This document shows positions 48,772 through 58,652 of a DNA stretch of 64,000 nt, one piece after another. A program made the translations under genes and the position numbers. Positions within the stretch are counted from its first letter, which is position 1. Every line of letters begins with the position of its first letter. The notes beneath the pieces were generated by a model. The model ran no database searches. It was not told the origin of the DNA and was given only the letters and a program-made list of their open reading frames with translations. Source of the DNA: Corynebacterium dentalis. GTDB lineage: Bacteria; Actinomycetota; Actinomycetes; Mycobacteriales; Mycobacteriaceae. The stretch is taken from the NCBI RefSeq assembly GCF_900232865.1, contig NZ_OCTS01000007.1, forward strand, positions 124,001 through 188,000, in the 5' to 3' direction.

Positions 48772-50752
48772 TAGTGCGCATGCACTCATCGCTACCCACC
48801 GGCAGCGTGCTGATCGGGATGCGCATTCTCCGGAGGCCATCCGTGAGCGCCGCGGGCACGACTTCCGGCTGGTTCCTGCAGCACTGGTTATGTGGCTGGC
48901 CGTCGCCGCGACCATTATCACTCGTGGGCCGTGGCCGACCGCCGTCTGTTTCACTCTGGTGGTTGTGCTCGTGGCGTTCCGTTGGCGGGGTGCCTTCGGC
49001 CCGACGAGCGCTTTCACCGACCATCTTCTGACCTGGTGGCGCACCGCGGTCGTGGCTCTGGCAAGTGGCGTGATTGGTGCCGGGAGTGCATGGGCTCGGG
49101 TTCTTATTCTCGACGCCACCCCGGCGCTCACACAGGTCTTCGCAGGTGACAGCCCGCGTATCGTCGGCGAGTTCACGGTGGCGGGCACTCCGAAGCAACT
49201 GGCAGAGGGAAGCGTTCTGATCCCCGTTGATGTACCGCAGCTCGGGACTATTCCGCTGTTCCTCAACGTGGAGAGGGCGCACGGTTCAGCACACCAAGAC
49301 TCGGCCGAGGCCGCGTCAGTCAGCGGAGCTGAAGCAGGTGAGATCGATGCTCTGAACCTTCAGCCGGGACACCGAATCAGCATGTCCGCAACGATGCAGC
49401 TAGACGACCGCCCGGGATTGGCTCCCGTGACGCTACGGGGTGAGCGTGGTGTCGAATGGGCACACGATCCCGAACCAGACGGCGTGTGGGCATGGACGGC
49501 GTGGCTGAGGGGCGGACTGCGATGGGCGGTCTCGCCGTTACCAAGCGACGAGGCGGGGCTAATACCTGGCATGGTGGTGGGGGATACCAGCAGGCAATCG
49601 CCCGAGGCGGGGGACTGGTTTGTCTCCACGGGACTGAGTCACCTGACGGCGGTCAGTGGGGCCAACGTTGCTGTGGTGATCGGGACAGTGTTGGTGATGC
49701 TGACTGCATTGTCGGTGCCGCGACGGTGGACGGCGCTGGGTTGCGCGGTGGCACTTGGCGCATTTGTACTGGTGGTGGGGCCAGAGCCCAGCGTGCTGCG
49801 AGCCACTGTGATGGGTTCCGTGGGAGTGGTGGCTGTGGCGACGGTGCGGTGGTCGGATGTGGTGGCTTCGCTGTGCTTTGCGGTGATTGTGCTCTTGCTG
49901 CTGTCACCCGGGCTGGCCGTAAGTTTCGGCTTTGCGTTGTCTGTGGTCGCGACCGTGGGCATCGTGCTGTTGGCACCGCGGATGAGCACTAGCTTCTTGA
50001 GGTGGTGGACCCACCGTTGTCACGACTGGTGGGCTCGAGAGCCCACCGTGGCAGAAGCGCTGCTAGTGCGGTTGGTGTGCGTGTCCATTGCGGCGGATGC
50101 TGTTACAGCTCCGGTGATTGTGCTGATGACCGGTACGGTTTCAGTGACCGCGATTGCAGCGAATCTACTGGTGGCCTGGTGCGTGCCTCCCATCACGGTG
50201 GTGGGCCTAGGGCTTGCTCCCATCGGTGGCGTGCTCAGCTCTTTCCACGTGCCACAACAACTAGCGTGGTTGCTGAGCGGAGGGCTCTTGCCACCTGCGT
50301 GGTGGATCGTCACGGTCGCGGAAAGCTTAGCCCAGGTGCCGCGAGTGGAAACACCGGGCGGAGCCGTTTGGGGCGTCATCTGGGCAGCGGTTCTCGCCCT
50401 GGTGATCTCCAGCGCGTTCTTCCTGCACCGTTGGCGGCAGCTCAGATGGGCGTGGTTAGCCGTTGCTACCGCACTCGCCCTGACGCTGAACTTCGAGGAG
50501 CCGCCTCCTGAAGAGCGCGACATGGCCGCGGTGCCCAGCACGGTGAGCCTCGCTGGGAAACGAGTCCATGAGGTCAGCGATGACGAGTACGCACTACGCC
50601 TCGAAGGACTGGATCCGCGCGTGGATGTCATCGTCAACCGCAGCTGCGGCCGCCCTCATAACCGGCCGAGCGTCACCCACGACGGCGTGCCGGTGTTCTA
50701 CCCGTGCCGCGACGGAACAGAACTGACGGACTACACCGGCGGTATGGAATGA
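48758..50752 (+). CDS. comEC: ComEC/Rec2-family membrane channel without beta-lactamase domain
   Basis: 664 residues. DUF4131-like first half with two or three membrane helices, then the Competence domain with STGLSHLTAVSGANVAVVIG (cited as GLSHLTAVSGANVAV) and a further eight or so helices. A soluble tail of about 60. The C-terminal metallo-beta-lactamase nuclease domain found in Bacillus ComEC is absent. The stop overlaps holA (ATGA), so the shortness is not due to the window or an obvious break. It would transport ssDNA. Confidence 0.92.
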   Translation: MSPSDSAHALIATHRQRADRDAHSPEAIRERRGHDFRLVPAALVMWLAVAATIITRGPWPTAVCFTLVVVLVAFRWRGAFGPTSAFTDHLLTWWRTAVVALASGVIGAGSAWARVLILDATPALTQVFAGDSPRIVGEFTVAGTPKQLAEGSVLIPVDVPQLGTIPLFLNVERAHGSAHQDSAEAASVSGAEAGEIDALNLQPGHRISMSATMQLDDRPGLAPVTLRGERGVEWAHDPEPDGVWAWTAWLRGGLRWAVSPLPSDEAGLIPGMVVGDTSRQSPEAGDWFVSTGLSHLTAVSGANVAVVIGTVLVMLTALSVPRRWTALGCAVALGAFVLVVGPEPSVLRATVMGSVGVVAVATVRWSDVVASLCFAVIVLLLLSPGLAVSFGFALSVVATVGIVLLAPRMSTSFLRWWTHRCHDWWAREPTVAEALLVRLVCVSIAADAVTAPVIVLMTGTVSVTAIAANLLVAWCVPPITVVGLGLAPIGGVLSSFHVPQQLAWLLSGGLLPPAWWIVTVAESLAQVPRVETPGGAVWGVIWAAVLALVISSAFFLHRWRQLRWAWLAVATALALTLNFEEPPPEERDMAAVPSTVSLAGKRVHEVSDDEYALRLEGLDPRVDVIVNRSCGRPHNRPSVTHDGVPVFYPCRDGTELTDYTGGME

Positions 50753-51732
50753 TCGAACGCATGAGTTCCACCGCCGCGCCGGCCCCCGTCAACCTCATCG
50801 TGGGCGCCGATGAATTCCTCGCAGAACGTCGCCGTCAGGTCATCGTCGAGGCCACCCGCAAGCACGCGGGAAATGACGATCTGCCAGTGGAAATCCGCAA
50901 GGCATCGGAACTGTCCGCGCCGGAGATCATCGAGCTGCTCAGCCCCTCGCTTTTCGCGGAGGATCGCATCATTGTGGTCTGGGGAATCGAGGACGTGGCC
51001 AAGGAAATCGTGGATGCGTTGGAAGCCTCCATCAAGGATCCCGCGCCGGGCGTGGTGCTGATCCTGCTGCACACCGGCAAAGGCCGGAACAAGAAGCTGG
51101 TGCAGTCCTGGCCGAAGTTGGGTGCGGTGGTGACCTCTGCCGAAGAGCTGCGGGGACGCGAACTGGCATCCTTTGTGGACCAAGAGTTCCAGGATCGGAG
51201 AGTGCGCGTCACGCCCGAGGTATCCAACCTGCTGGTCGAAGCCGTGGGCACCAACCTCCGCGAGCTATCCAGCGCGGTCAGCCAGCTAGTCGCCGATACT
51301 CATGGTGAAGTGACCGTGAAGGCCGTGAAGAAGTACTACTCGGGCAAGGCCGAAGTCAGTGGTTTCGAGGTCGCAGACCTGGCGGTTAACGGTCGGGTGG
51401 CGGATGCCATGGCCGCGGTTCGCCGCGCCCTTCAGCTGGGGGTGTCCCCGGTGTTGCTGGCCAGCGCCCTGTCCGGAATGGTCGCAGACATCGCCAAGGT
51501 GGCAGAGAATCGTCGTATTGATTCCCGACGCCAAGCCGCCGAATTCGGCATGCCCCCTTGGAAACTGGATAAGACCATCAAGCTGGCCCGCCGCTGGTCC
51601 CCTGGGGCAGTAGCCCGCGCCGTGCAAGTCACCGCTGACCTGGACGCAGGCGTGAAAGGCCAGGCCGCGAACAATGACTTCGCCATCGAGTTAGCCGTCC
51701 GCACGATCGCGGAGCTGGCCCGCTCGAATTAG
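50749..51732 (+). CDS. holA: DNA polymerase III delta subunit
   Basis: 327 residues from ATG 50749, overlapping the comEC stop; ATG 50761 is an alternative. The clamp-loader delta fold is recognised from LIVGADEFLAERRR, VVTSAEELRGRELASFV, LVEAVGTNLRELSSAVSQL and the C-terminal helix PPWKLDKTIKLARRWS. It opens the beta clamp. Linked to comEC-comEA in many genomes. Confidence 0.93.
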   Translation: MIERMSSTAAPAPVNLIVGADEFLAERRRQVIVEATRKHAGNDDLPVEIRKASELSAPEIIELLSPSLFAEDRIIVVWGIEDVAKEIVDALEASIKDPAPGVVLILLHTGKGRNKKLVQSWPKLGAVVTSAEELRGRELASFVDQEFQDRRVRVTPEVSNLLVEAVGTNLRELSSAVSQLVADTHGEVTVKAVKKYYSGKAEVSGFEVADLAVNGRVADAMAAVRRALQLGVSPVLLASALSGMVADIAKVAENRRIDSRRQAAEFGMPPWKLDKTIKLARRWSPGAVARAVQVTADLDAGVKGQAANNDFAIELAVRTIAELARSN

Positions 51733-52784
51733 CGAGCGTCTGCCGCAGGACGAGTCTTCTTGAAGCCCTTCCAGCGGCCGGTGTGAATTGCCTCGTTGTA
51801 GCGATCCTCGAACACGTAGCTGCAGTCCTGCTCCCACAGGTCAGCGGATTTCAAATGCGCACCGATCATGGCGCCGGTGACGGCCGCGCGGGTGTTGCGG
51901 TTGCCCGGCCAGCTGACGGCCACGTGCAGGAAATCGTGCGGCGCGTACTGATCCTTGTGGTCTAGGTACAGCTGCGCTAGCAGAAGCGCGGACGCGGTAC
52001 AGGAGGCCGCGTCGTAGCTCTTGCCGAAGATCTTCGCGAACTTATTGCGGTGGGCATAGAGCTCCTCGAAGTTACCGTCCTTCAGGTGAGGCGTGAGGAA
52101 TTTACGCACCTCGCGCAGGCGCGCGTAGATTTCCGTGAGCGGAACCGCTGGACCCTGCAACTTCCGAATAGCCGCGGAGTTGATGGACTTCAGAATCTCC
52201 GACTTTTCCTGATCGCTGAGCAGCACATCGTGGTCGAAGTGGGAATCGCCCGCCAAGCCCTCGGCGATGTCGAACAGGTTGCTTCCTCGTGGTGCCAGCA
52301 TGACCGTCGCCATGGTGGCAGCAGCGGCGCGGGCGAGATCAGAATCGTGGGTGATGATCGCCTGCAACACGGACCAACCCACACCTTGATCGGAAGGCGC
52401 CAACAGGGCACTGGCGGAGGCACGCATGATGGCCGCGGCACCGTTGGAATGTGAAGAGCAGGCTTCCCAGTGGTTGGTGCCCAAATCTTCTAGTCGGTCC
52501 AGAGATTCCGTGGTGGCGGTGCCGGAGGAGCGCTCGTAATCCGGATCTTGGTAGTAATCCAAGAACTTCTCGCCGATGACAGCCATGCCTTTGTCTCGAT
52601 CCAGATCGTCCTGATCGATCCTGCGCATCGCGGAGGACAAAGCCAGAGTCATCAGTGTGTCATCGCTGACAACCAACTTTTCTGGGAGGGGAGTGCACTG
52701 TGGATCGTCCTCGTTCTCGTAGGGGTAGCCCCACGCATCGCCGAGGGCTGTACCCAAAAGAGCTGACCGGAAACGGTCGTTCAT
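51729..52784 (-). CDS. ADP-ribosylglycohydrolase family protein
   Basis: 351 residues. MNDRFRSALLGTALGDAWGYPYE and VSDDTLMTLALSSAM carry the N-terminal Gly-Asp and metal-binding SDDT motifs. CSSHSNGAAAIMRASASA is the middle motif with the conserved GAAMR-like patch, and SWPGNRNTRAAVTGAMIGA the C-terminal Asp-substituted one; here Asn/Thr replaces the usual DTD. Removes ADP-ribose from protein or nucleotides. Its stop codon TAA overlaps the convergent holA TAG by two bases. Confidence 0.87.
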   Translation of the reverse strand: MNDRFRSALLGTALGDAWGYPYENEDDPQCTPLPEKLVVSDDTLMTLALSSAMRRIDQDDLDRDKGMAVIGEKFLDYYQDPDYERSSGTATTESLDRLEDLGTNHWEACSSHSNGAAAIMRASASALLAPSDQGVGWSVLQAIITHDSDLARAAAATMATVMLAPRGSNLFDIAEGLAGDSHFDHDVLLSDQEKSEILKSINSAAIRKLQGPAVPLTEIYARLREVRKFLTPHLKDGNFEELYAHRNKFAKIFGKSYDAASCTASALLLAQLYLDHKDQYAPHDFLHVAVSWPGNRNTRAAVTGAMIGAHLKSADLWEQDCSYVFEDRYNEAIHTGRWKGFKKTRPAADAR

Positions 52785-52898
52785 CGTGAGACTTCTCCTT
52801 GAAATCCTTGAAACATGTCAGATCACAATGGCGGTTAGTGACTCACCAGCGTACCCCTAAGCACTATAAAGGCATAAAGCCAGATGGGTGCGCATAAG

Positions 52899-52937
52899 AA
52901 AAAGTCTCCACGTGAAAAAATTCCACATGGAGACTTG
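52899..52937 (-). terminator. Terminator of rpsT
   Basis: On the minus strand AAGTCTCCATGTGG.. pairs with ..CACGTGGAGACTT and is followed by TTTTCTTATG. It starts about 27 bases after the rpsT stop. Confidence 0.85.
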
Positions 52938-52963
52938 TTTCAAGCAAGCCGAACGAGCTGCTA

Positions 52964-53227
52964 TTAAGACAGCTTGTTCAGACGCTGAGCCATACTGGAC
53001 TTCTTGTTCGCCGCGTTGTTGCGGTGAATGGTGCCCTTGGTCACTGCTTTGTCGAACAGGCGGGAAGCGGTGCGAAGCTGAGCTTCAGCGCCTTCCTTGT
53101 CGCCGGCGTCAACGAGGGAGTTGAACTTGTTGGCTTCAGTGCGCAGACGGGCACGGATGGCCTGGTTGCGCTGGCGAGCGATCTCGTTAGTGAGAACGCG
53201 CTTCTTTTGCTGCTTGATGTTTGCCAT
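52964..53227 (-). CDS. rpsT: 30S ribosomal protein S20
   Basis: 87 residues from ATG 53227 (MANIKQQKKRVLTNEIARQRNQ); the in-frame ATG at 53236 is three codons earlier and is less likely. The conserved C-terminal GTIHRNNAANKKSSMAQRLNKL is present in part: IHRNNAANKKSSMAQRLN. Monocistronic, minus strand. Confidence 0.97.
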   Translation of the reverse strand: MANIKQQKKRVLTNEIARQRNQAIRARLRTEANKFNSLVDAGDKEGAEAQLRTASRLFDKAVTKGTIHRNNAANKKSSMAQRLNKLS

Positions 53228-53450
53228 GAGTGGCATACCTCTTTCTATAAATCAGTGTGTGCGTCACTAGTGGCTCACCAGGAGTGTGTGCCCGTGTGTT
53301 CTCTGACAAACCGCCCAAGGTCCTGCGGTGTGCGACACGAGCCCCCAAAAGATGAGCCCACATATGAACGAGTTACTAACTTACCAGCACAATTGCCCGA
53401 ATAGCTAATTGCTTGCGTCGGGAAAAAGAGGGCCGGGAACAAACAGCGGG

Positions 53451-54041
53451 CTAGGTCCAGCCGAACTCGGAACGCAAACGGGCGGCGATGCGATCAAAAC
53501 GACGCTCCGGCATGGACACACCGCGACGCTGGATCTCGGATTCGGGGATCTCCAACACCTTGTCCAAACACACGGAAGACTCGCGGCTTTCTCGATCCCA
53601 CGGACCCGCACCGATGCGCATCCAGTTGTGCTTGTGCATGTGCGCGGGATCAGAGCTGATGAGCAAACCAAACAGCGTGTGCTTGTGACGGCCGACAATC
53701 AAGATGGACCGCAGCTGCAGGTCGCCGCCCTTTTGAGTGCGGATGTAGGTCCAAATGACCTCGCCGGGGTCCGCCTGGCCATCCATGTCCGGGGCGTACA
53801 TCACCGCGCGCGCAAGTTGTTGGGTGGGGACCTTGACGGTCTCGTCCTTGGTGGCCGAATAGATCTGGGCGCCCGACGTCAGGCCCAAGTACTCGTTGAG
53901 CAGTTCGAGGCCGTCTTCCAGGTTGTTCTTTGTGGTGAAATTCTTGCGCAGAAAACGGCGCACAGCGCTCCCAGAAGGCTTGTCTGATTGGCCCTTCTGG
54001 GAAGTGTGGGAGGCGGGGCGCGCAGTCATGGGCTTGATCAT
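53451..54041 (-). CDS. PemK/MazF-like domain protein
   Basis: 196 residues. The second half (GEVIWTYIRTQ, LRSILIVGRHKHTLFGLLIS, WMRIGAGPWDRESRESSVCLDKVLEIP cited by GAGPWDRESRESSVCLDKV) follows the MazF/PemK beta barrel with its conserved R-S-I-L-I-V and SxxxxDKV motifs. The 90-residue N-terminal part is unusual for a toxin, and no antitoxin is encoded adjacent. It may be a stand-alone housekeeping relative, as in other corynebacteria. It is divergent from lepA with about 110 bases between. Confidence 0.78.
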   Translation of the reverse strand: MIKPMTARPASHTSQKGQSDKPSGSAVRRFLRKNFTTKNNLEDGLELLNEYLGLTSGAQIYSATKDETVKVPTQQLARAVMYAPDMDGQADPGEVIWTYIRTQKGGDLQLRSILIVGRHKHTLFGLLISSDPAHMHKHNWMRIGAGPWDRESRESSVCLDKVLEIPESEIQRRGVSMPERRFDRIAARLRSEFGWT

Positions 54042-54150
54042 AACGCGAGTGACACTCGCTAGAGGTGCCCTTGACGGGAATGTCTGGGTTTGGGCTGGTC
54101 TCTAGTAAGGTTCAGGGGCAGTTACCGATATTTTTTAAGGGGTTCCACGT

Positions 54151-56001
54151 ATGGCAGGCAAGAAGCAGAATTACGCCGCGGAGACGTTCACTGATCCGAG
54201 CCGAATTCGCAACTTCTGCATCATTGCCCACATCGATCACGGCAAGTCCACATTGGCGGACCGTATTTTGCAGCTCTCCGGTGTCATTGAGGATCGCGAT
54301 ATGCGCGACCAGTACTTGGACAACATGGATATCGAGCGCGAGCGCGGCATCACCATCAAGGCGCAGAACGTGCGCTTGCCGTGGACGCCACGCACTGGCA
54401 TGCACGAGGGCGAGCAGCTGGTCATGCACCTGATTGATACGCCCGGTCACGTGGACTTCACCTATGAGGTCTCCCGCGCCTTGGAGGCGTGTGAGGGTGC
54501 GATTCTTCTTGTCGACGCCGCTCAGGGCATCGAAGCACAGACCCTGGCCAACCTGTATCTGGCCATGGAAAATGAGCTGGAGATCATCCCGGTTCTGAAC
54601 AAGATCGACTTGCCTTCTGCCGATCCGGAGAAGTACGCCTCCGAGATCGCGCACATCATTGGCTGTGAGCCGGAAGATGTACTGCGGGTATCCGGTAAGA
54701 CGGGCGAGGGTGTCCCGGAACTGCTGGACCGCGTGTGCGAGCTGGTGCCAGCTCCAGTGGGCGATGCGGACGCCCCTGCGCGTGCGCTGATCTTCGACTC
54801 TGTCTATGACACCTACCGCGGTGTGGTGACCTATGTGCGCATGATGGATGGTGCCCTAGAGCCACGGCAGAAGATCCAAATGATGAGCACGGGCGCCAAC
54901 CACGAAACCTTGGAGATCGGAGTGGTGTCCCCACAGCCGCTGAAGTCCAAGGGTCTAGGCGTGGGCGAAGTGGGCTACATCATCACGGGCGTGAAGGACG
55001 TGCGTCAGTCCAAGGTGGGTGACACGATCACGTGGGCTGCCAACGGCGCTGACGTTCCGCTGAAGGGCTATGCCGAGCCGAACCCGATGGTCTATTCGGG
55101 ACTGTTCCCGATTTCTGCAGATCAGTACCCCGACCTGCGCGAGGCGATTGAGAAGTTACAGCTCAACGATGCGTCTTTGACCTTCGAGCCCGAGACCTCC
55201 GTGGCCCTGGGCTTCGGCTTCCGCTGTGGCTTCTTGGGCCTGTTGCACATGGAGATCACCCGCACGCGCCTGGAGCGCGAGTTCGACTTGGATCTGATCT
55301 CTACTGCACCGAGCGTGGTCTACCGCGTGGTTTCGGAAGACGGATCCGAACTGATCGTGCGCAACCCTTCCGACTGGCCGGGCGGCAAGATCCGCGAGGT
55401 TTACGAGCCGATGGTCAAGATGACCGTGATTGTGCCTTCCGAGTTCTTGGGTCCAACCATGGAGCTGTGTCAGTCCAAGCGTGGACAAATGGGCGGCATG
55501 GATTACTTGTCCGAGGATCGCGTGGAGCTGCGCTACACGATGCCGCTGGGTGAGATCATCTTCGACTTCTTCGATCAGTTGAAGTCTCGCACCAAGGGGT
55601 ACGCGTCTTTGAACTACGAGGAGAGCGGCGATCAGCTTTCTGACCTGGTCAAGGTGGATATCCTGCTGCAGGGCGAGCCAGTGGATGCGTTCTCGGCGAT
55701 CGTGCACCGCGACAACGCGCAGTGGTACGGCAACAAGATGACTGTCAAGCTTAAGGAACTGATCCCGCGTCAGCAGTTCGAGGTGCCTGTGCAGGCGGCC
55801 ATTGGTTCCAAGATCATTGCCCGCGAGAACATTCGCGCACTGCGCAAGGACGTACTGGCCAAGTGCTACGGCGGCGATATCAGCCGTAAGCGCAAGCTGC
55901 TGGAAAAGCAGAAGGAGGGCAAGAAGCGCATGAAGAATATCGGCAGTGTTTCTGTGCCTCAAGAAGCGTTTGTGGCTGCGCTGTCCACGGATTCCGATTA
56001 A
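54151..56001 (+). CDS. lepA: Translation elongation factor 4 (LepA)
   Basis: 616 residues. P-loop [28 protein letters not shown], then EF-G-like domains and the C-terminal LepA domain with [18 protein letters not shown] (partial) and [21 protein letters not shown]. Ribosomal back-translocase, likely under stress. Membrane or cytosol located. Confidence 0.97.
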   Translation: MAGKKQNYAAETFTDPSRIRNFCIIAHIDHGKSTLADRILQLSGVIEDRDMRDQYLDNMDIERERGITIKAQNVRLPWTPRTGMHEGEQLVMHLIDTPGHVDFTYEVSRALEACEGAILLVDAAQGIEAQTLANLYLAMENELEIIPVLNKIDLPSADPEKYASEIAHIIGCEPEDVLRVSGKTGEGVPELLDRVCELVPAPVGDADAPARALIFDSVYDTYRGVVTYVRMMDGALEPRQKIQMMSTGANHETLEIGVVSPQPLKSKGLGVGEVGYIITGVKDVRQSKVGDTITWAANGADVPLKGYAEPNPMVYSGLFPISADQYPDLREAIEKLQLNDASLTFEPETSVALGFGFRCGFLGLLHMEITRTRLEREFDLDLISTAPSVVYRVVSEDGSELIVRNPSDWPGGKIREVYEPMVKMTVIVPSEFLGPTMELCQSKRGQMGGMDYLSEDRVELRYTMPLGEIIFDFFDQLKSRTKGYASLNYEESGDQLSDLVKVDILLQGEPVDAFSAIVHRDNAQWYGNKMTVKLKELIPRQQFEVPVQAAIGSKIIARENIRALRKDVLAKCYGGDISRKRKLLEKQKEGKKRMKNIGSVSVPQEAFVAALSTDSD

Positions 56002-56093
56002 TCTGCTTGTGATGTCTTAAGATTTTTCACGCGGGCTGAGTGGTATTGCGGGTTAAAGGCCAAAGAAAGCACAGGAAGCAAGGTGCAGCGCGC

Positions 56094-56687
56094 ATGAATT
56101 CTCCGTATGGATCGCCCTATGGCGAAACGTCGCCCACTAATAACCAGGCGTTGAATGCGTGGTTGCAGGGACTGTCCGCACCGCCTCAGTTGCAGGTCAG
56201 GGATCAACAAGGGCTGCACACGCAGTTGGCAAACCAGGACGCTCAGCACAGACTAGAGAAGTACCGGCCCACGAAGCCGAAGAAGATTGCGGCGTGGATC
56301 GGCGCTGGAATCGGCGGATTGATGCTGTTCGGAGCGGTGATTCCGTCCAGTAGCATGCCATACCTACAGAACTTGCTTTATGGGCTGTCCATGGCCGTGA
56401 TGTTCGGTGTGCCCGGTAGTTATTGGTTGTGGCGCAACCACGAGGATCAGAAGCTCGTGCGCAACTGGACCCAGGCTAACGTTGCCTACCGCAGGGATTT
56501 GGGACGGATGAGTCCGCAGGACGCTCAACTATTTTCGGAGCCTGATCAGGTTCCGGTGCTGCCGAAACGGCGCTGGCTATCGATCTGGGCTGCGGTGATC
56601 GTGGCGCTAGTCGTGTTCAGCGTGGTGAGTCCGGACACGACAGATTCAATTGCTCCGCAAACTTCCGTTCCGGGCACACAGTACTAA
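56094..56687 (+). CDS. Small two-helix membrane protein, unknown
   Basis: 197 residues from ATG 56094. A hydrophilic N-terminus (Tyr/Ser/Gly-rich, MNSPYGSPYGETSPTN), a segment IAAWIGAGIGGLMLFGAVIP, a second LLYGLSMAVMFGVPGSYWLW and a third near the end (LSIWAAVIVALVVFSVVS). The region between (HEDQKLVRNWTQANVAYRRDLGRMSP) is conserved-looking. No family recognised; 92 bases after lepA. Confidence 0.75.
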   Translation: MNSPYGSPYGETSPTNNQALNAWLQGLSAPPQLQVRDQQGLHTQLANQDAQHRLEKYRPTKPKKIAAWIGAGIGGLMLFGAVIPSSSMPYLQNLLYGLSMAVMFGVPGSYWLWRNHEDQKLVRNWTQANVAYRRDLGRMSPQDAQLFSEPDQVPVLPKRRWLSIWAAVIVALVVFSVVSPDTTDSIAPQTSVPGTQY

Positions 56688-56738
56688 CCACTTCACGGGT
56701 GCCATGGCGCCTTGCCAGGGCTCGATCCAGGTCGTTAC

Positions 56739-57662
56739 CTAGACCGGCTGGCCGGGTAGCGTGACCACAGTTTTGCCCTGGGCATGGCCGGTTTCCACGT
56801 CTGCCACGGCTTGCGCAGCATCGTCCATGGAGTAGGTTCGGCGCAGGTGGGCGTTGATCTTTCCTTCGGCCATGAGGTCCGCGAGTTCTTCGAACACTGC
56901 CGTGTTTCGACGCCGAGTTATCCCCGAACCACCGAGCTGTTCTGCCAGCTTCTGGTCGGCCGCACTGCGAATTTGGCCCTGTGGCACCAGCGTTGCAGCA
57001 CGCCGGAGTGTCTCCCCACCAGCAGCGTCGACCACCGCGTGGAACTGTTCAGCGGCGCTGTCTAGCTGTTCGGTCCAATCGTTAGCATCGTAAGGAACGA
57101 AGGTGGCCCCAAGTTCTTCAACGAAGCCCTTCTTTGCGCTGCTGGCAATGCCCACTACGCGAAATCCCAATACGCGCGCCAGCTGCACGGAGGCCGAGCC
57201 CACCCCACCGCCTGCGCCGTTGACCAGCACGGTATCTTCCTCAGCGAGGTCGAGTTCGTGCAGAGCATCCCACGCGGTGCCGAAGGCGACCGGAATGCAG
57301 GCTGCATGTCCTGCTGCGAGTCCGCGGGGCACCACTGCGGATTGTTCCATGTTCAACAGGACAAACTGCTGCATCGCTCCGGTGCCTGCCGATGTGCTGC
57401 CGAAGACGAGCTGACCGGCATGGAAAGGGGAGTCCATTGGGGCTTCGCGGACAATCCCCGCGGCTTCGCGGCCGATCGCCATCGGAAATTCCACGTCTAC
57501 TTTGCCGCGCCGATCACCGTTGCGCACTTTGATGTCTGCAGGGTTGACGCTGGCTGCGCGCATTTCGATGAGGATGTCCTTGTTACCCGGCCGAGGCCGA
57601 GGGACATCAAAGAACTGCATAACCTCGGGGCCACCGTATTCAGAAAATCCAAACATGCGCAT
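56739..57662 (-). CDS. NADP-dependent quinone oxidoreductase (MDR superfamily)
   Basis: 307 residues. GroES-like domain (EMRAASVNPADIKVRNGD) and NAD(P)-binding core TVLVNGAGGGVGSASVQLARVLG, cited as VLVNGAGGGVGS. No zinc Cys cluster, so it is a Zn-independent QOR-type enzyme. Reduces quinones or enals. Tandem with the DUF2786 gene upstream of it on the minus strand. Confidence 0.92.
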   Translation of the reverse strand: MRMFGFSEYGGPEVMQFFDVPRPRPGNKDILIEMRAASVNPADIKVRNGDRRGKVDVEFPMAIGREAAGIVREAPMDSPFHAGQLVFGSTSAGTGAMQQFVLLNMEQSAVVPRGLAAGHAACIPVAFGTAWDALHELDLAEEDTVLVNGAGGGVGSASVQLARVLGFRVVGIASSAKKGFVEELGATFVPYDANDWTEQLDSAAEQFHAVVDAAGGETLRRAATLVPQGQIRSAADQKLAEQLGGSGITRRRNTAVFEELADLMAEGKINAHLRRTYSMDDAAQAVADVETGHAQGKTVVTLPGQPV

Positions 57663-57710
57663 GCTGACCTAGTGTAGGGAAAACCCTCATCACGCAGGCG
57701 GCCAGAACAG

Positions 57711-58496
57711 CTAGCCCGCGTTGCCTCGGGGAAGCACGCCCACAGTGCGCCCCACACGGGTTTGCCCCAAGTCCATGGCTTGGCCTTCTTTGGCACCGTG
57801 GTGAAAACTCTGTGCATCGAACGTCCTGTGCCCGGATCTGCTCCTGCGCAGAAAAGGGAAGTGCTCGCGCGCGAGATCTTCGGCCAGTTCTCGATCCTTC
57901 TGCAGTACCAATGCGCCACTCATGCCACCGCTGCGTCCAGAAGAACTGTCGGCGTGTGAGCCATCAGAGCTGGCGGCCTGGCCGTAGTCCTCAGTGTGAT
58001 CGGCTTCGATGATCCGCAGACGTGCAGAAATTTCCGAGATGAATCCCGTCATCCAGCTGCGCTTGCGCGTGGTCACTGAGACATTTGGATCCGGCCACAT
58101 GTCCGTCATCGTGGTGGCTCCCGCAATCATCGCGGTGCTCAAGAATCCATAGAGCATGATCGCCCGTTCGACGTGGTGTGGGCGCCCAAAAATCACCGCT
58201 TTGGACACCTTGGAGCTGCGTGGCACCTTAAACATCACCACTTGAGAGTGCAGCACCGTTCCCAAGGCATTGAGCAGCATGAACTGCATGTCCGTATACG
58301 TGCCCACGAGGTCAATATCTCGCCGCTCAGCCGTTGCTTTCTCCCCGGCGTTGAGCTGGGATTTTTCCACCCCGTATTGCGCCATCAGCTCGAAGGCCTT
58401 ATCGCGGAACACATCCCCCTCGGCTGTGCCCTCGCGATCTGCGGCCATGCGCAGAAGCTTTTCCACTTTGAGCGTGATTGTCTCTAGTGTCGCCAT
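57711..58496 (-). CDS. DUF2786 domain protein
   Basis: 261 residues from ATG 58496, preceded by AGGGAGGGG. N-terminal LEKVEKLLRMAADREGTAEGD-type segment (seen as VEKLLRMAADREGTAEGDVFRDKAFELMAQYGV) is the DUF2786 signature. C-terminal part has Ser-rich and basic stretches. Function unknown; the domain appears beside conjugative and phage genes elsewhere, but nothing of the kind surrounds it here. Confidence 0.8.
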   Translation of the reverse strand: MATLETITLKVEKLLRMAADREGTAEGDVFRDKAFELMAQYGVEKSQLNAGEKATAERRDIDLVGTYTDMQFMLLNALGTVLHSQVVMFKVPRSSKVSKAVIFGRPHHVERAIMLYGFLSTAMIAGATTMTDMWPDPNVSVTTRKRSWMTGFISEISARLRIIEADHTEDYGQAASSDGSHADSSSGRSGGMSGALVLQKDRELAEDLAREHFPFLRRSRSGHRTFDAQSFHHGAKEGQAMDLGQTRVGRTVGVLPRGNAG

Positions 58497-58652
58497 CGCC
58501 GTCCCCTCCCTACAAGTTTGTTTGTTCGACGTCACGCCCGTACTTGTGCGCGCTTGGTCACGATAACAAACGGGTCGGACAGTCCCGCTGGATCAGCGGG
58601 CATGCCGGTTCGGTTATCCACACTCACTTTGACTGTGGATAACGAGGACCAC

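Noticed and set aside
50002..50511. Open frame inside comEC on the same strand
   Set aside because: Out-of-frame shadow; comEC membrane helices run unbroken through this region.
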